A stretch of DNA of 41,692 nucleotides, taken from positions 1 to 41,692 of the forward strand of contig JAJXYD010000015.1 in assembly GCA_021780695.1 (NCBI GenBank), written 5' to 3'. Under the pieces are notes generated by a model. The model was not told the DNA's origin and did not search any database. It saw only the letters and a list, made by a program, of their open reading frames with translations. Both the position numbers and the translations under genes were made by a program. The stretch comes from Deltaproteobacteria bacterium (lineage in GTDB: Bacteria; Desulfobacterota; Syntrophobacteria; Syntrophobacterales; Syntrophobacteraceae). This document shows, one piece after another, positions 8,583 through 17,966 of the stretch. How positions within the stretch are numbered: the stretch's first letter is position 1; each line of letters begins with the position of its first letter.

Positions 8583-9584
8583 TTAATTGATCATCAAGCC
8601 AACGGCTCCGGTAGCCAGTATATTTATCAATGCCAGAGGGATCAATACTTTCCACCCCAGAGCCATTAGCTGATCGTATCTTAGCCTTGGCAGCGTCCCA
8701 CGCACCCAGATCATGAACAGGGCCACAGCCAAAATCTTTATGAGCAGCCAGACGACCGGAGGTAAAAAGGGTCCTCGCCATCCCCCCAGAAAAAGCACCG
8801 ACATAATGGCCCCAAAGACCATTATGTGGACGTATTCGCCCAGGAAAAACAGTCCGAAGCGCATTCCGCTGTATTCTGTGTGGTAGCCGGCCACAAGTTC
8901 GTTTTCGGCCTCAGGAAGATCAAAGGGGATGCGCTTGCTCTCAGCCATGGAACTGATCGCAAATATCATGAAAGCCAGCGGCTGAAACAGAATGAAGGGG
9001 TATTTTTGCTGGGCCGCCACAATTTTTACCATGCTGAACGAGTGCGCCATCATCACGATGGGAACGAGCGAAAGCCCCAGGGGAAGCTCGTAGCTTATCA
9101 TCTGGGCCGCCCCGCGGATTCCCCCAAGAAGGCCGTATTTGGAGTTGGATGCCCAGCCCCCCAGCGCCACCCCGTAGACCCCCAGAGAGGACATGGCGAA
9201 TACGAAAAGCAACCCGATGTTAAGATCGGTTACCACAAGCGGAACCTTTTGCCCCCACAGGGTGAGGTCCTTTCCAAAGGGTACGACCGAAAACATAAGT
9301 ATCGCGGTCGCGGCGACAACGGCCGGAGCGATTAAAAAAAATGCCCTGTCGGCTCCGTCGGGAACGGTGTCTTCCTTGACCAGCATCTTTACAATATCGG
9401 CCAGGGGTTGCAGCAAGCCGTAGGGGCCTGCCCGATTGGGTCCGTAGCGGATCTGAAGCCTGGCTAGAAATTTTCGTTCCACCCACACCAGGTAGCCGGC
9501 AAAAAAAAGCAGGACACCCAGTATGATCATGAGCTTTACCAGAAGAATAATAAATCCCGCTATCCATAGGAGCATGTTTAGCAC
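8583..9584 (-). CDS. nuoH: Complex I membrane subunit NuoH
   Basis: A 333-residue, eight-helix subunit that forms the quinone tunnel entrance with NuoB and NuoD. Signature blocks are present: W-V-E-R-K-F-L-A-R-L-Q-I-R-Y-G-P-N-R near the N-terminus and D-L-P-E-A-E-N-E-L-V-A-G-Y-H-T-E-Y-S in the charged loop. The first codon is GTG 9584, with AAAGG 5 nt upstream; ATG 9575 is an in-frame alternative three codons later. It follows nuoBCD after 73 nt. In a standard operon nuoE, F and G would lie in that gap, and they are absent here. Confidence 0.96.
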   Translation of the reverse strand: MLNMLLWIAGFIILLVKLMIILGVLLFFAGYLVWVERKFLARLQIRYGPNRAGPYGLLQPLADIVKMLVKEDTVPDGADRAFFLIAPAVVAATAILMFSVVPFGKDLTLWGQKVPLVVTDLNIGLLFVFAMSSLGVYGVALGGWASNSKYGLLGGIRGAAQMISYELPLGLSLVPIVMMAHSFSMVKIVAAQQKYPFILFQPLAFMIFAISSMAESKRIPFDLPEAENELVAGYHTEYSGMRFGLFFLGEYVHIMVFGAIMSVLFLGGWRGPFLPPVVWLLIKILAVALFMIWVRGTLPRLRYDQLMALGWKVLIPLALINILATGAVGLMIN

Positions 9585-9657
9585 CCCGACCTTTGACTTT
9601 TTCGATCTGTGTCCCTTGCCCTTGCCTTTGGCGCCTTAGCTTATTTTTTGTGCCCCT

Positions 9658-12138
9658 CTACCGGTCGATGTCGGGCAAGATAACATCCATGGACCCTATG
9701 ATGGAAATAAGGTCGGCTATGCTCTCGCCCGTAGCCATAAGGGGTAAAGCCTGTATATTGGCAAACCCCGGGCTGCGCACCCGCATCCGGTAGGCCGAAC
9801 CAAGACCGTCGCTTACCGCGTAGTAGCCGTGCTCGCCTCGGGGGACTTCCGTAACCCCGTAGGCCTCGCCCACCGGAATTTTCATCCCGCGCGTAACGTT
9901 TACAAAGTGATGAATGAGGGTTTCGATGTCTCGAAGCATCTCCTCTCGTCTGGGTATGGCGTAGCGGTAATCCTCCGTTACATAGCGGCCCGAAGGCATG
10001 TTGCGCGCCACCTGCTCGATGATCTTTATGCTCTGGCGCATTTCCTCCACCCTCACAAGGTAGCGCGCGTAGCAGTCGCCCTCGGTTGCCGTTGGGACCT
10101 CGAACTCATAATTTTCATAGCCCGAGTAGGGCATGTTTTTTCTAAGATCCCAGGCCATGCCGCATGCACGAAGATTTGGGCCCGTTATGCCCCAGGAAAT
10201 CGCATCCTCTAGCGATATGCGCCCGATGCCCTTGGTCCTGGCCATAAAGATAGGGTTTTTTCTGAGAAGCTTTTCATACTCCGAAAGACGGCGCGGAAAT
10301 ATCGCCGTAAGTTTGTCGACAGCTTCTTTCCAACCCTCCGGAAGGTCTGCCGCAAGCCCGCCGATCCTTACGAATTCCGCGTGAAGCCTCCCCCCCGTGA
10401 TAAGCTCTATGACGTCTAAAATCATCTCCCGTTCGGCAAAGGTATAAAAATTGGGCGTCATGGCTCCGAGGTCGTGGGCAAAGGTGGCCATCCAGACCAG
10501 GTGATTGCTCAGCCGATAGAGTTCGGCCAGCAGCACCCGCATGGCCTGGGCTCGCTCAGGGACCTTGATGTCGGCAAGCGTTTCGACCGCCGTGGCGTAG
10601 GAAAACTCAAGGCTGCTTCCGGCCAGGTAATCGTTTCTATCCGTGTAGGGAATATACTGATGCCAACTCTGGCGTTCACCGAGTTTTTCGGTCGCACGAT
10701 GATGATAGCCTATCTCGAGATCGAGAGATTTTATCTGCTCGCCCTCCAGGCCCGCGATGCAGCGCAAAAGTCCGTGGGTGCTCACGTGGTGAGGCCCGAT
10801 ATTGAGGAAAAACTCCCGATCCCCCGTTGGCCCTTTATTGTCGAGCGTCGAGAGCTGCATGCCGTCCATTGGCTGGCGTTTTCGAGCGTCCTCAAAGGTA
10901 TAGGGGGCCATTTCCGTCGCCCGCCCCGGATAGTCTTTTCTCAAAGGGTGGCCTTCCCACCATTCGGGCATAAGGAGCCTGTGAAGATTCGGATGACCGT
11001 CGAAACGGATGCCGAACATGTCGAAGACTTCCCGCTCGTACCAGTTGGCCGAAGGCCAGAGATCGGTTACAGAGGCCGTGGACGCAAGTTTTTCGCCGCC
11101 CTTGGCCTCCAGGCCGGTCTTGATCCTGACCCGGCAGGCGCTCTCAAAACTGAGCAGTTGATAGACCATGGTAAAATCGGAATAGTTTTCCCCCGGCTGT
11201 CTTTTGCAAAGGGCTTCCGCCGCTCCGACCTCGCTTGTTCCTTCACACAACCCTTTATTCCAGACCCTGTCTCTTCGAGCCGATTCATCAATGGCGGTAA
11301 GATCGTCCAAGCGTCTATATTTTGTACTGGATTCGTTTTTTAAAAAATGCAGCACCTCCTTTAGGCTTGTACGATCGACTTCGAAGGTTAGCATGTCCGA
11401 GCTTTGCGGCGCCAGCCGCGCCTTGCTCCCAAATCTTTCAAGCAGTTGGGCCGCTACCTCCGCGTCGCTTTCGGAAAGCACCGCGCGGCGCGCCTGAGGC
11501 GTCCACATAAGATCCGAGCGGTTGCCCCAGTGGAGGGTACCGGGAAGAAGCGACGTTCCCCGTATGACCGTTCCGGGATATCCCGGCCCGCGCGGGTCTG
11601 AAGACTTTGTAACGCCTTCTGCGAGAACCGGCCTCTCGGTACCCTGAGTCCCGCCTCCAAGGTGGAAGACCCTGCGGGCAGGCCTTTCGGACATTATCTT
11701 TTCCTGCAAAATCACCAGGCCTTCGAGAAGGGCCTCGGGACGAGGCGGGCACCCCGGTACGTAGACATCGACCGGAATGATCTGGTCAACCCCCTGTACC
11801 ACGCTGTAGACATCGAACATTCCGCCTGAATTGGAACACGATCCCATGGAGATCACCCACTTGGGCTCGGGCATCTGTTCGTAGAGGCGCAAAACCACGG
11901 GGGCTATTTTTTTAAACACCGTTCCGGAAACTATGAGTAGATCCGCTTGCCTTGGGGAGGGGCGAAGCACCTCGGCGCCAAAGCGCGCCAGATCGTAGCG
12001 GGAGGTAAAAACGGCGGCTTCCTCCACAAAGCAGCAGGAGAGCCCGAAAAACATGGGCCACAGACTGAATTTTCGCGACCAGTTTATTACCCTGTCGGCT
12101 ATGCTCTCAAATCGGCTCGCTTCTACACCTCTTTCCAA
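9658..12138 (-). CDS. nuoBCD: Fused complex I subunits NuoB-NuoC-NuoD
   Basis: One polypeptide of about 826 residues joins three peripheral-arm subunits. The NuoB part (about 1-165) has the N2-cluster cysteines: the adjacent pair in L-S-C-C-F-V-E-E, then G-S-C-S-N-S-G-G and [10 protein letters not shown] linker of about 80 residues follows. The NuoC part (about 230-400) ends in the signature [16 protein letters not shown]. The NuoD part (about 430-826) has the quinone-site motif G-P-H-H-V-S-T-H-G and the [10 protein letters not shown] block. The frame is open to an ATG at 12357, but that stretch overlaps nuoA. I choose TTG 12138, with GGGAGG 6 nt upstream, which overlaps the nuoA stop. NuoCD fusions are well known; the three-way fusion is less common. 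Confidence 0.94.
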   Translation of the reverse strand: MERGVEASRFESIADRVINWSRKFSLWPMFFGLSCCFVEEAAVFTSRYDLARFGAEVLRPSPRQADLLIVSGTVFKKIAPVVLRLYEQMPEPKWVISMGSCSNSGGMFDVYSVVQGVDQIIPVDVYVPGCPPRPEALLEGLVILQEKIMSERPARRVFHLGGGTQGTERPVLAEGVTKSSDPRGPGYPGTVIRGTSLLPGTLHWGNRSDLMWTPQARRAVLSESDAEVAAQLLERFGSKARLAPQSSDMLTFEVDRTSLKEVLHFLKNESSTKYRRLDDLTAIDESARRDRVWNKGLCEGTSEVGAAEALCKRQPGENYSDFTMVYQLLSFESACRVRIKTGLEAKGGEKLASTASVTDLWPSANWYEREVFDMFGIRFDGHPNLHRLLMPEWWEGHPLRKDYPGRATEMAPYTFEDARKRQPMDGMQLSTLDNKGPTGDREFFLNIGPHHVSTHGLLRCIAGLEGEQIKSLDLEIGYHHRATEKLGERQSWHQYIPYTDRNDYLAGSSLEFSYATAVETLADIKVPERAQAMRVLLAELYRLSNHLVWMATFAHDLGAMTPNFYTFAEREMILDVIELITGGRLHAEFVRIGGLAADLPEGWKEAVDKLTAIFPRRLSEYEKLLRKNPIFMARTKGIGRISLEDAISWGITGPNLRACGMAWDLRKNMPYSGYENYEFEVPTATEGDCYARYLVRVEEMRQSIKIIEQVARNMPSGRYVTEDYRYAIPRREEMLRDIETLIHHFVNVTRGMKIPVGEAYGVTEVPRGEHGYYAVSDGLGSAYRMRVRSPGFANIQALPLMATGESIADLISIIGSMDVILPDIDR

Positions 12139-12518
12139 TCCAGTCCTCCCTGTTTCCAGATATAGAAAAGCCCTGCAAGCAGCAACACGATAAAAAACGA
12201 CATCTGTATAAACCCGGCGACCCCCATCAGCCGATAGACGACTGCCCAGGTTAAAATGAAGGCCCCCTCCACATCGAAGATCAAAAAGAAAATAGCCACC
12301 TTGTAGAAAGGAACCGGGTAGCGGAAGCGAGCCGATCCGCTCGGAATCATGCCGCACTCGTAGGGCCTGGATTTTTCCTCTGTTTTTTTCTTCTCCCCGA
12401 GCCAGGCCGCCAAAAAAAGTTGTGAGGCGATGAAAAGCATCACTAAAATTGTGTAAACCGCAAGGCTAAAAACCCCCGCATGGTAAGGCGACATCGCCCC
12501 CGAAGCTATAGGGTGCAT
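12123..12518 (-). CDS. nuoA: Complex I membrane subunit NuoA
   Basis: A 131-residue, three-helix subunit of the membrane arm near the quinone tunnel. The diagnostic loop and second helix are clear: [13 protein letters not shown], then [10 protein letters not shown] with the conserved Asp and Glu. The cysteine in Y-E-C-G is the residue exposed during the active/deactive transition in other complex I enzymes. ATG 12518 follows AAAGGAGG at 5 nt, the best ribosome binding site of the operon, as expected for the first gene. Its 3' end overlaps the TTG start of nuoBCD. Confidence 0.96.
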   Translation of the reverse strand: MHPIASGAMSPYHAGVFSLAVYTILVMLFIASQLFLAAWLGEKKKTEEKSRPYECGMIPSGSARFRYPVPFYKVAIFFLIFDVEGAFILTWAVVYRLMGVAGFIQMSFFIVLLLAGLFYIWKQGGLDWKEV

Positions 12519-12551
12519 ACAACCTCCTTTGATGGAAAAGGCATGGGCGCT

Positions 12552-12580
12552 AATCTAACAACTAATCATGCAACGGTAAA
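12552..12580 (-). promoter_or_regulatory. Candidate promoter of the nuo operon
   Basis: On the minus strand a TTTACC at 12580-12575 is separated by 17 bp from TAGATT at 12557-12552, each matching 4 of 6 consensus positions. The start would fall about 25 nt upstream of the nuoA ribosome binding site. This is a weak sequence match only. Confidence 0.3.
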
Positions 12581-12730
12581 TAGCCCTGTTCCAATTAGGC
12601 CGGGAAAAGTACGTGCCGGGCTTTTCCTGACCCGGAGAGGATAGAGCCTGGCCGCGGCTGGATGGAGGTGCAATATCGGCAGGGGGAAGAAAATGGGCAA
12701 GGGTGCTGCCCCAAAAGGCCGCTCTTTAGC

Positions 12731-14569
12731 CTATTGCCCGGCCTTGGCGGCTTTTCGCGATTCTGCCTGATTATCTACGACCACCCTTGTTCCGAATTTG
12801 CCTATCATCCGTTCCGGTTTTGATCGCAGCAGACGGGAAATATCTTGCTTTTGAGAGATATCGTAGACAAAGGCCACTCTCTTTCCCGATTTCCACAGTT
12901 TCGAGAACTCCTCGATACTGAGCAGCCGTTTATCCCGGTCCCAGGCCAGGGAAGGATCTCTTAAACCCGGATCTTTTAGCACATAAACCTTGCAGCCGCT
13001 GTAGAAGACCATTCCGCTTATCCACTGGTATTCATGGGGTTCTCTTATAACGACCGCCGTGACGGGTCCGGCTTTCTTTAAAATTCCTACAATCGGGGCG
13101 CTCGATTCAAACGGCACCATCAGTTCGAAGCCCCAGTTGGACATTATGAAGATTGGGGCCATGATAACGATCATGAGAGCCAGACCGATACGCGGGCGCG
13201 ACTTGAGCAAAGCCGCCGAGGCGCCGAAAACAAAGACCGCGGCTGCTGCCAAAACCACTACTGTCGGAATGCGCATTCGCTGCACAACCGCGATTTGCGC
13301 TGAAACTCCCGACCAACCCGAATAGGGCCACCAGGTTTCTAAAAATTTGAATATATCTGCCTTGGCAGGGCCAAGAATTACCCATGCCGCTGCCGAGCCG
13401 ACAAGAAGTATTGCGGCTGTGATACCTAAAGCCATGGACATGTAGCGTCGAGTGACCCGGTTTTCCTCCTTTAAGCCCTCGTCCCAAAGCTTTCCAATAA
13501 GGAGCGCAAAAGCCGGGATCGCGGGAAGGGAGTAATATTCGAGACGGTCGTGCGCAGCGGTAAACAGTCCTATAATGAATAAGAACCAAATGCAGATAAG
13601 AAGTTCGTTTCCCTGTATCCACCTGTTTTGGCGGATGCGCCTGAAAGCCCCCATTACCGCCTGGGGCAAAAGACCTATCCACGGGAAGGTCCAAAGTCCG
13701 GTGAACACAAGAAAAAGGGGTGCGGAGAGAAACTCGTCTCGAGGCCAGCGATTTCCCGCAAAACGTTGAAAGTTTTCCCGTACGATGTAGCACCAAAGAA
13801 AATGAGGGTTGGCCATGACTGCCAGTATATGCCAGGGAAGAACTATTGCGGATGTTAGCAGAACGCCCGCGGCCGCCCTCCGGCATAAAAAACTTCTCCA
13901 TCTGCCGGTCGAGATCGCGTGAAGGCCTATAATGACGATGGGAAGTCCGAAGCCGTATAAAGATTTGGTCAGGCCGGCCATACCGAAACAGCCAAACATG
14001 ACCATCATCCACAAAAGATCGTATTTGTTCTTTTCTATAATGGCCTTGAGGTAAGCTAAAATGGCCAGAGAGGTCCAAAAACAAAGCAGGATATCCGCAC
14101 TGACCGCAACCACCCGGCAGTAGAGATAGGGCCCCGCGCATGTGCTGAATACCAGCGCGCTCAGCCATCCCGCGCGTTTTCCATAAATCGAGGCTCCGAT
14201 GCCGCCTACGACAAGAATGGTAAAACAGATCGCAAAAACCGGCCAAATCCTCGCGGCGGCCACCGTGTGACCTAAAACACGCAAACTGATGGCGTTTAGC
14301 CAATAGATCAGAGGAGGCTTGTCGTAATGCGCCACCCCGTCCAGACGGGGAGTGACCCAATCTCCGGTGCGCAGCATTTCCCCGGCTATCTGCGGGTACA
14401 TCGCGTCATTATCGCACAGGGCAAGGCTTCTCACGCCGATCAGGTAAAAGGGGAGGCTGATTAAAAACACCCACAATATGGGATGGCTTAGCACCGGCAG
14501 AAATCTTTTTACCCATAAAGGCGAACTTTGTGCACTATCCTGCGTAGCGTCAACGTGGCATTTTGGCAC
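12731..14569 (-). CDS. ArnT-like glycosyltransferase (GT39 family)
   Basis: A 612-residue integral membrane protein of the dolichyl/undecaprenyl-phosphate-mannose mannosyltransferase superfamily (ArnT, PMT). These enzymes move a sugar from a polyprenyl-phosphate donor to lipid A or protein on the periplasmic side. The first periplasmic loop carries the family motif with acidic residues Asp53 and Asp55, then T-G-D-W-V-T-P-R-L-D-G-V and D-K-P-P-L-I-Y-W (83-90). About 11-12 further hydrophobic segments follow, then a soluble C-terminal domain (about 480-612). ATG 14569 is the first start of the frame. No lipid A or sugar genes flank it, so the acceptor cannot be read from context. Confidence 0.82.
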   Translation of the reverse strand: MPKCHVDATQDSAQSSPLWVKRFLPVLSHPILWVFLISLPFYLIGVRSLALCDNDAMYPQIAGEMLRTGDWVTPRLDGVAHYDKPPLIYWLNAISLRVLGHTVAAARIWPVFAICFTILVVGGIGASIYGKRAGWLSALVFSTCAGPYLYCRVVAVSADILLCFWTSLAILAYLKAIIEKNKYDLLWMMVMFGCFGMAGLTKSLYGFGLPIVIIGLHAISTGRWRSFLCRRAAAGVLLTSAIVLPWHILAVMANPHFLWCYIVRENFQRFAGNRWPRDEFLSAPLFLVFTGLWTFPWIGLLPQAVMGAFRRIRQNRWIQGNELLICIWFLFIIGLFTAAHDRLEYYSLPAIPAFALLIGKLWDEGLKEENRVTRRYMSMALGITAAILLVGSAAAWVILGPAKADIFKFLETWWPYSGWSGVSAQIAVVQRMRIPTVVVLAAAAVFVFGASAALLKSRPRIGLALMIVIMAPIFIMSNWGFELMVPFESSAPIVGILKKAGPVTAVVIREPHEYQWISGMVFYSGCKVYVLKDPGLRDPSLAWDRDKRLLSIEEFSKLWKSGKRVAFVYDISQKQDISRLLRSKPERMIGKFGTRVVVDNQAESRKAAKAGQ

Positions 14570-14904
14570 CGCAAATATCCTGTTTAACCTCTATTTATCA
14601 GACTCGTTGGTAACGAGCGTTCGCACTTCCAAACAGCTCTTCTAAATATGAATAGACCGGGCACTTTACACAAACAAAATTTTGAGGTCAATCCAGATAT
14701 TGCCTCCGGAAATATCTGGTTGGCCATAAAGGGCGATGTCGGGCAGCGTGGGCGCGCCCGCGGCAGTCGTGCCTATACACTTTTCATTTGCACTGACGAG
14801 ACTCAGTTTATATCATTAACTCCCTTGCGGGGGTGGCCGCACACACGGCCCGTATGCTTCCAGCCCCGGTGTAATCCCTTTAATGAGGCAATTTTTAAAC
14901 AACT
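14570..14904. other. Intergenic region between divergent genes
   Basis: 335 bases that must hold the promoters of the GT39 gene (minus) and the helicase gene (plus). I see a small perfect hairpin, CTCGTT-GGT-AACGAG at 14603-14617, but no convincing promoter pair and no gene. Confidence 0.5.
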
Positions 14905-17049
14905 ATGGAGCAATTCAGGCAAATAATTGAGCTCGAAGAAGACAGGCTCGCCCAAATTAGCGCCAGTATGCGGCAGACCCTGGCCAGGGAAGAGTTGGAT
15001 CGGCAGAAAAAGGATCGGGAGATAGCCGAACTGAAACGTCAAAAGATAGATGCGCCCGGGTGGCGGGAGAAGAGGGAAATCGATGAGATAATCGAGCGCT
15101 GCCGCGCTCAGTATGCCATGAGGCATTATCAGGACGCTCAAGTCTTGAATAACCCCTATTTCGGGGTCCTCGACCTTGAGGACGACGATCTTGGAAATCT
15201 CACCTATTGTCTGGGACGCCGCTCTTTTTTTGACTCAAACGGCAAAGCGATTGTGATCGACTGGCGGGAAGCGCCCATTTCGAGGCTCTACTACGAATAT
15301 GATGCCGGCGAACTCTACGAAGAGGAGATCCGGGGACGCGACCGCTCGGGCGCGGTGTTAAGCAAACGCCAGGTGGATACTTCCGGCGGGCAGTTGCAAA
15401 AGATAATCGAAAAGGGGACTCTTCTGGTTTGCGGAAAAGACCGGACTTGGCGATGTGCCGACCAAACGGGCAATGTCTCGCAAAAGGAGGAAAAATCCGA
15501 TCATCGCCTCCCCGAAATAACCGCTCTTATAAGCTCGGATCAGTTCCGGGCAATTACTCATCCGGAATCGAGCACGGTTTTGCTCCAGGGCGGCGCGGGC
15601 AGCGGCAAAACAACCGTGGGGCTGCACCGCGTAGCCTATCTTGCCTACCAGGACGCCGATCGTTTTAAACCCGGCCGCATCCTGGTTGTCATGTTTAACA
15701 GGGCCCTTCAAAACTATATCTCGCGAATCCTTCCCGAACTGGGGATTGGTCCGGGCGTTCAGGTGGAAACCTATCACGGCTGGGCAGGGAAACTGTTTCG
15801 CGCCTGCGGGGTAAATCTTTCCTACAGCTCGGATGTCGTGAACTCGGAGGTGGCGCGCATTAAAAAACACCCGAGGCTTCTGGAACTGGTTGATCGCTAC
15901 CTTGATAAACTGCTCAAAAAATCGTGTGGTTGGTTGATCGAACAACTTGGTCGCGCACCGGAGCTGGAACCGGATGCTTTAAGGGGTAAGCTCGATGAGC
16001 TAAGCCGCTTCCAAGATCTCTTAAAGCTGGTAAATACCGACCCCGTCTTTTCCAAAACGGTTTTGACCCACTCGGGCTTATCCCTCAAAGATCGTCTCCT
16101 GGATCGCTTTAACAACCATGCCGCCGACCTTCACGCTCTCCTTACCGACCGGGATCTTTTGGAACAAACATTAGGGGCCGGTACAGAGGTTGGAGAGGGT
16201 GCGGTTGATCGGCTGATCCAATGGCAGGAACATCTGCGAAGCCGGAATAGGATGGACTTTTCGGATACCGGAATCCTCCTGTGGCTCTTGCAGAGGAAAG
16301 GAGTCGCCGGCGCAAGGCCCGGTTATGCTCACATAATGGTCGATGAGGCCCAGGATTTGAGCCGCATTGAGCTGGCTACCCTCCTTCACGCCGCTGATGA
16401 GCGCCGTTCGATCACCATCTGCGGCGACATGGCCCAGAAAATTAAAGGGGAAGTCTCTTTTGAGTCCGGCCAAGGGTTTGCCGGCTTTGTAAAAACCCGG
16501 CTACCGCTAACCGGGGCCGGGACTTGTAACTCGGATACCCTCGTTGTGGGTTATCGGGCAACTCGGCAGATAATGGAGCTGGCCTGGCATGTCCTGGGAC
16601 AAAAACCCTCCATGGCGGTGCCTCGAAGCGGCCGGCCGGTAAAAATCATTTCCACCCGTGGACCCGAGGAAACCTTATCCACGGCAAAGACAATTCTGGA
16701 AGTTCACCTCGACAAACACCCCAAAGCTCTCGTTGCCGTTATTGCCCGCTACAAGGCCGATGCCGACCGGGTCTTTGAAGGGCTCAAAAGATTGGGCCTT
16801 TTGCAACTGCGCCGCCATGAACGTGACGACTTTTCTTTTCAGCCCGGAATCGTTGTCACAAACGCCCATCAGGTAAAGGGGCTCGAATTTTCCGCCGTTA
16901 TGATAGTAAATCCCTCCAGCGGCCAATACCGCGACGACGAGGCAAGCCGTATGCTTATGCATGTGGTCGTCACCAGGGCCGCGGACCATTTGTGGATAGT
17001 CGGCCATCAACCGATGGCCTATGGGTTGGACTCATACGACAGCCTTTAG
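14905..17049 (+). CDS. helD: HelD-like superfamily I helicase/ATPase
   Basis: A 714-residue UvrD/Rep-like protein of the HelD group, which in Gram-positive bacteria binds RNA polymerase and frees stalled complexes. The N-terminus (1-80) is a charged coiled coil, as in HelD proteins that reach into the secondary channel. The hallmark N-P-Y-F-G block (83-87) and I-D-W-R-E-A-P-I-S-R-L-Y-Y (118-130) follow. Walker A is G-G-A-G-S-G-K-T (229-236). Motif II reads V-D-E-A-Q-D, and the last motif is V-V-T-R-A-A-D-H-L-W-I-V-G near the C-terminus. ATG 14905 has no close Shine-Dalgarno sequence, but the coiled coil starts directly from it. It is the only gene between the divergent region and a terminator. 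A DNA repair helicase is the alternative. Confidence 0.85.
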   Translation: MEQFRQIIELEEDRLAQISASMRQTLAREELDRQKKDREIAELKRQKIDAPGWREKREIDEIIERCRAQYAMRHYQDAQVLNNPYFGVLDLEDDDLGNLTYCLGRRSFFDSNGKAIVIDWREAPISRLYYEYDAGELYEEEIRGRDRSGAVLSKRQVDTSGGQLQKIIEKGTLLVCGKDRTWRCADQTGNVSQKEEKSDHRLPEITALISSDQFRAITHPESSTVLLQGGAGSGKTTVGLHRVAYLAYQDADRFKPGRILVVMFNRALQNYISRILPELGIGPGVQVETYHGWAGKLFRACGVNLSYSSDVVNSEVARIKKHPRLLELVDRYLDKLLKKSCGWLIEQLGRAPELEPDALRGKLDELSRFQDLLKLVNTDPVFSKTVLTHSGLSLKDRLLDRFNNHAADLHALLTDRDLLEQTLGAGTEVGEGAVDRLIQWQEHLRSRNRMDFSDTGILLWLLQRKGVAGARPGYAHIMVDEAQDLSRIELATLLHAADERRSITICGDMAQKIKGEVSFESGQGFAGFVKTRLPLTGAGTCNSDTLVVGYRATRQIMELAWHVLGQKPSMAVPRSGRPVKIISTRGPEETLSTAKTILEVHLDKHPKALVAVIARYKADADRVFEGLKRLGLLQLRRHERDDFSFQPGIVVTNAHQVKGLEFSAVMIVNPSSGQYRDDEASRMLMHVVVTRAADHLWIVGHQPMAYGLDSYDSL

Positions 17050-17109
17050 ACCTCTCGGCCAACCGACTCCACTAAAGTTGTTCCAAGGTGACCTTTCGGG
17101 CCTTGGCAA

Positions 17110-17138
17110 TTGACATATTTCGAAAAAGTTGTTACTTA
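17110..17138 (+). promoter_or_regulatory. Candidate pyrR promoter (perfect -35, weak -10)
   Basis: A consensus TTGACA at 17110-17115 lies 17 bp from TACTTA at 17133-17138, which is a poor -10. A 6-bp inverted repeat, CCAAGG at 17083-17088 and CCTTGG at 17101-17106, lies just upstream. If real, this promoter is upstream of the terminator at 17175-17205 and makes it a leader element of pyrR. Confidence 0.3.
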
Positions 17139-17174
17139 CGAACATCTGGGAATGCAAGGCTGCCGGAGGATTAT

Positions 17175-17205
17175 AAGGGCGCCAAGAGGCGCCCTTAATT
17201 TTTTC
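17175..17205 (+). terminator. Intrinsic terminator before pyrR
   Basis: A perfect 9-bp GC-rich stem, AAGGGCGCC at 17175-17183 and GGCGCCCTT at 17188-17196, has an AAGA loop and is followed by AATTTTTTC. It lies 126 nt after the helicase stop and 31 nt before the pyrR ATG. It is either the helicase terminator or a pyrR attenuator. Confidence 0.85.
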
Positions 17206-17235
17206 TGATCTTCGCTTTCAAAGGCTCGCACTGAC

Positions 17236-17817
17236 ATGGGATTGGTCGACGGTCGCGTTATAATGGAAGCTGGGGACGTTGAGGTTGCGCTCGAGCGCCT
17301 CTCCGCGGAGATAATAGCATCCAGCAGGGACCCCCGAAGGCTTGCCCTTGTGGGTATCCACACTGGCGGTGTCTTTCTGGCCAATAGAATTGCCAATAGG
17401 ATATCGGGCAGGCTGGGCATTGTCGTGCCCCTTGGCTCTATCGATATAACGCTCTATAGAGACGACTGGACCCGCATGCATACCCAGCCCGTGCTCAAGG
17501 GAACCAATCTGCCCTTTCGCATCGACGACCTGGAGGTCGTGCTTATAGACGACGTGCTCTTTACCGGAAGGACCGTGCGGGCCGCTTTGGACGCACTCAT
17601 CGACTACGGTCGCCCAATGAGGGTCCAGGTCGCGGTCCTGGTGGACAGGGACCACAGGGAATTGCCGATTTGCAGCCAGTTCGTGGGCATAGCTCTGGAA
17701 ACCAGCCCCGAGGAGCAGGTGAATGTCTTGCTTGCCGAAAAGGACGGCGTGGATCGGGTTGTTATAGAAGGACCAAAGAATAGCGCTTCGCCTTTGGTTA
17801 GCCCCCGAGGCCTGTGA
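17236..17817 (+). CDS. pyrR: PyrR: pyrimidine regulator/uracil phosphoribosyltransferase
   Basis: A 193-residue phosphoribosyltransferase-fold protein. PyrR binds UMP and attenuates pyr mRNA in Firmicutes, and many homologues also make UMP from uracil and PRPP. The PRPP-binding motif is complete at residues 101-116 (V-V-L-I-D-D-V-L-F-T-G-R-T-V-R-A). The PyrR-specific block S-I-D-I-T-L-Y-R-D-D is at 68-77, and the PRPP-loop region G-I-H-T-G-G is at 40-45. Length is close to the usual 180 or so. ATG 17236 has a weak AAGG about 11 nt upstream. No pyrB or pyrC follows; the next feature is a tRNA gene. A terminator sits just before the start. Confidence 0.92.
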   Translation: MGLVDGRVIMEAGDVEVALERLSAEIIASSRDPRRLALVGIHTGGVFLANRIANRISGRLGIVVPLGSIDITLYRDDWTRMHTQPVLKGTNLPFRIDDLEVVLIDDVLFTGRTVRAALDALIDYGRPMRVQVAVLVDRDHRELPICSQFVGIALETSPEEQVNVLLAEKDGVDRVVIEGPKNSASPLVSPRGL

Positions 17818-17889
17818 AAGCGAATTTTAGCCTCCCTTCAATTTAGAGCTTACAACCGAGAGCTTTTTGTGTTAAAAGCTTTCTCCTGA

Positions 17890-17966
17890 GCGGGAGTAGC
17901 TCAGTTGGCTAGAGCATCAGCCTTCCAAGCTGAGGGTCGCGGGTTCGAAGCCCGTCTCCCGCTCCA
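17890..17966 (+). tRNA. tRNA-Gly (anticodon TCC)
   Basis: A complete cloverleaf. The acceptor stem is GCGGGAG (17890-17896) with CTCCCGC (17956-17962), followed by discriminator T and an encoded CCA (17964-17966). The anticodon stem TCAGC/GCTGA encloses loop CTTCCAA with anticodon TCC, and the T loop is TTCGAAG. The accessory segment begins directly after it. Confidence 0.97.

Noticed and set aside
9585..9657. Possible small gene between nuoBCD and nuoH, where nuoEFG would be
   Set aside because: Only 73 bases with no start codon plus ribosome binding site pair; plain spacer.
10474..11343. 289-codon plus-strand ORF
   Set aside because: It is antisense to nuoBCD, which has clear NuoC and NuoD motifs here, and its own translation shows no family pattern.
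13107..14360. 417-codon minus-strand ORF
   Set aside because: It is an alternate frame of the GT39 gene with no motif of its own.
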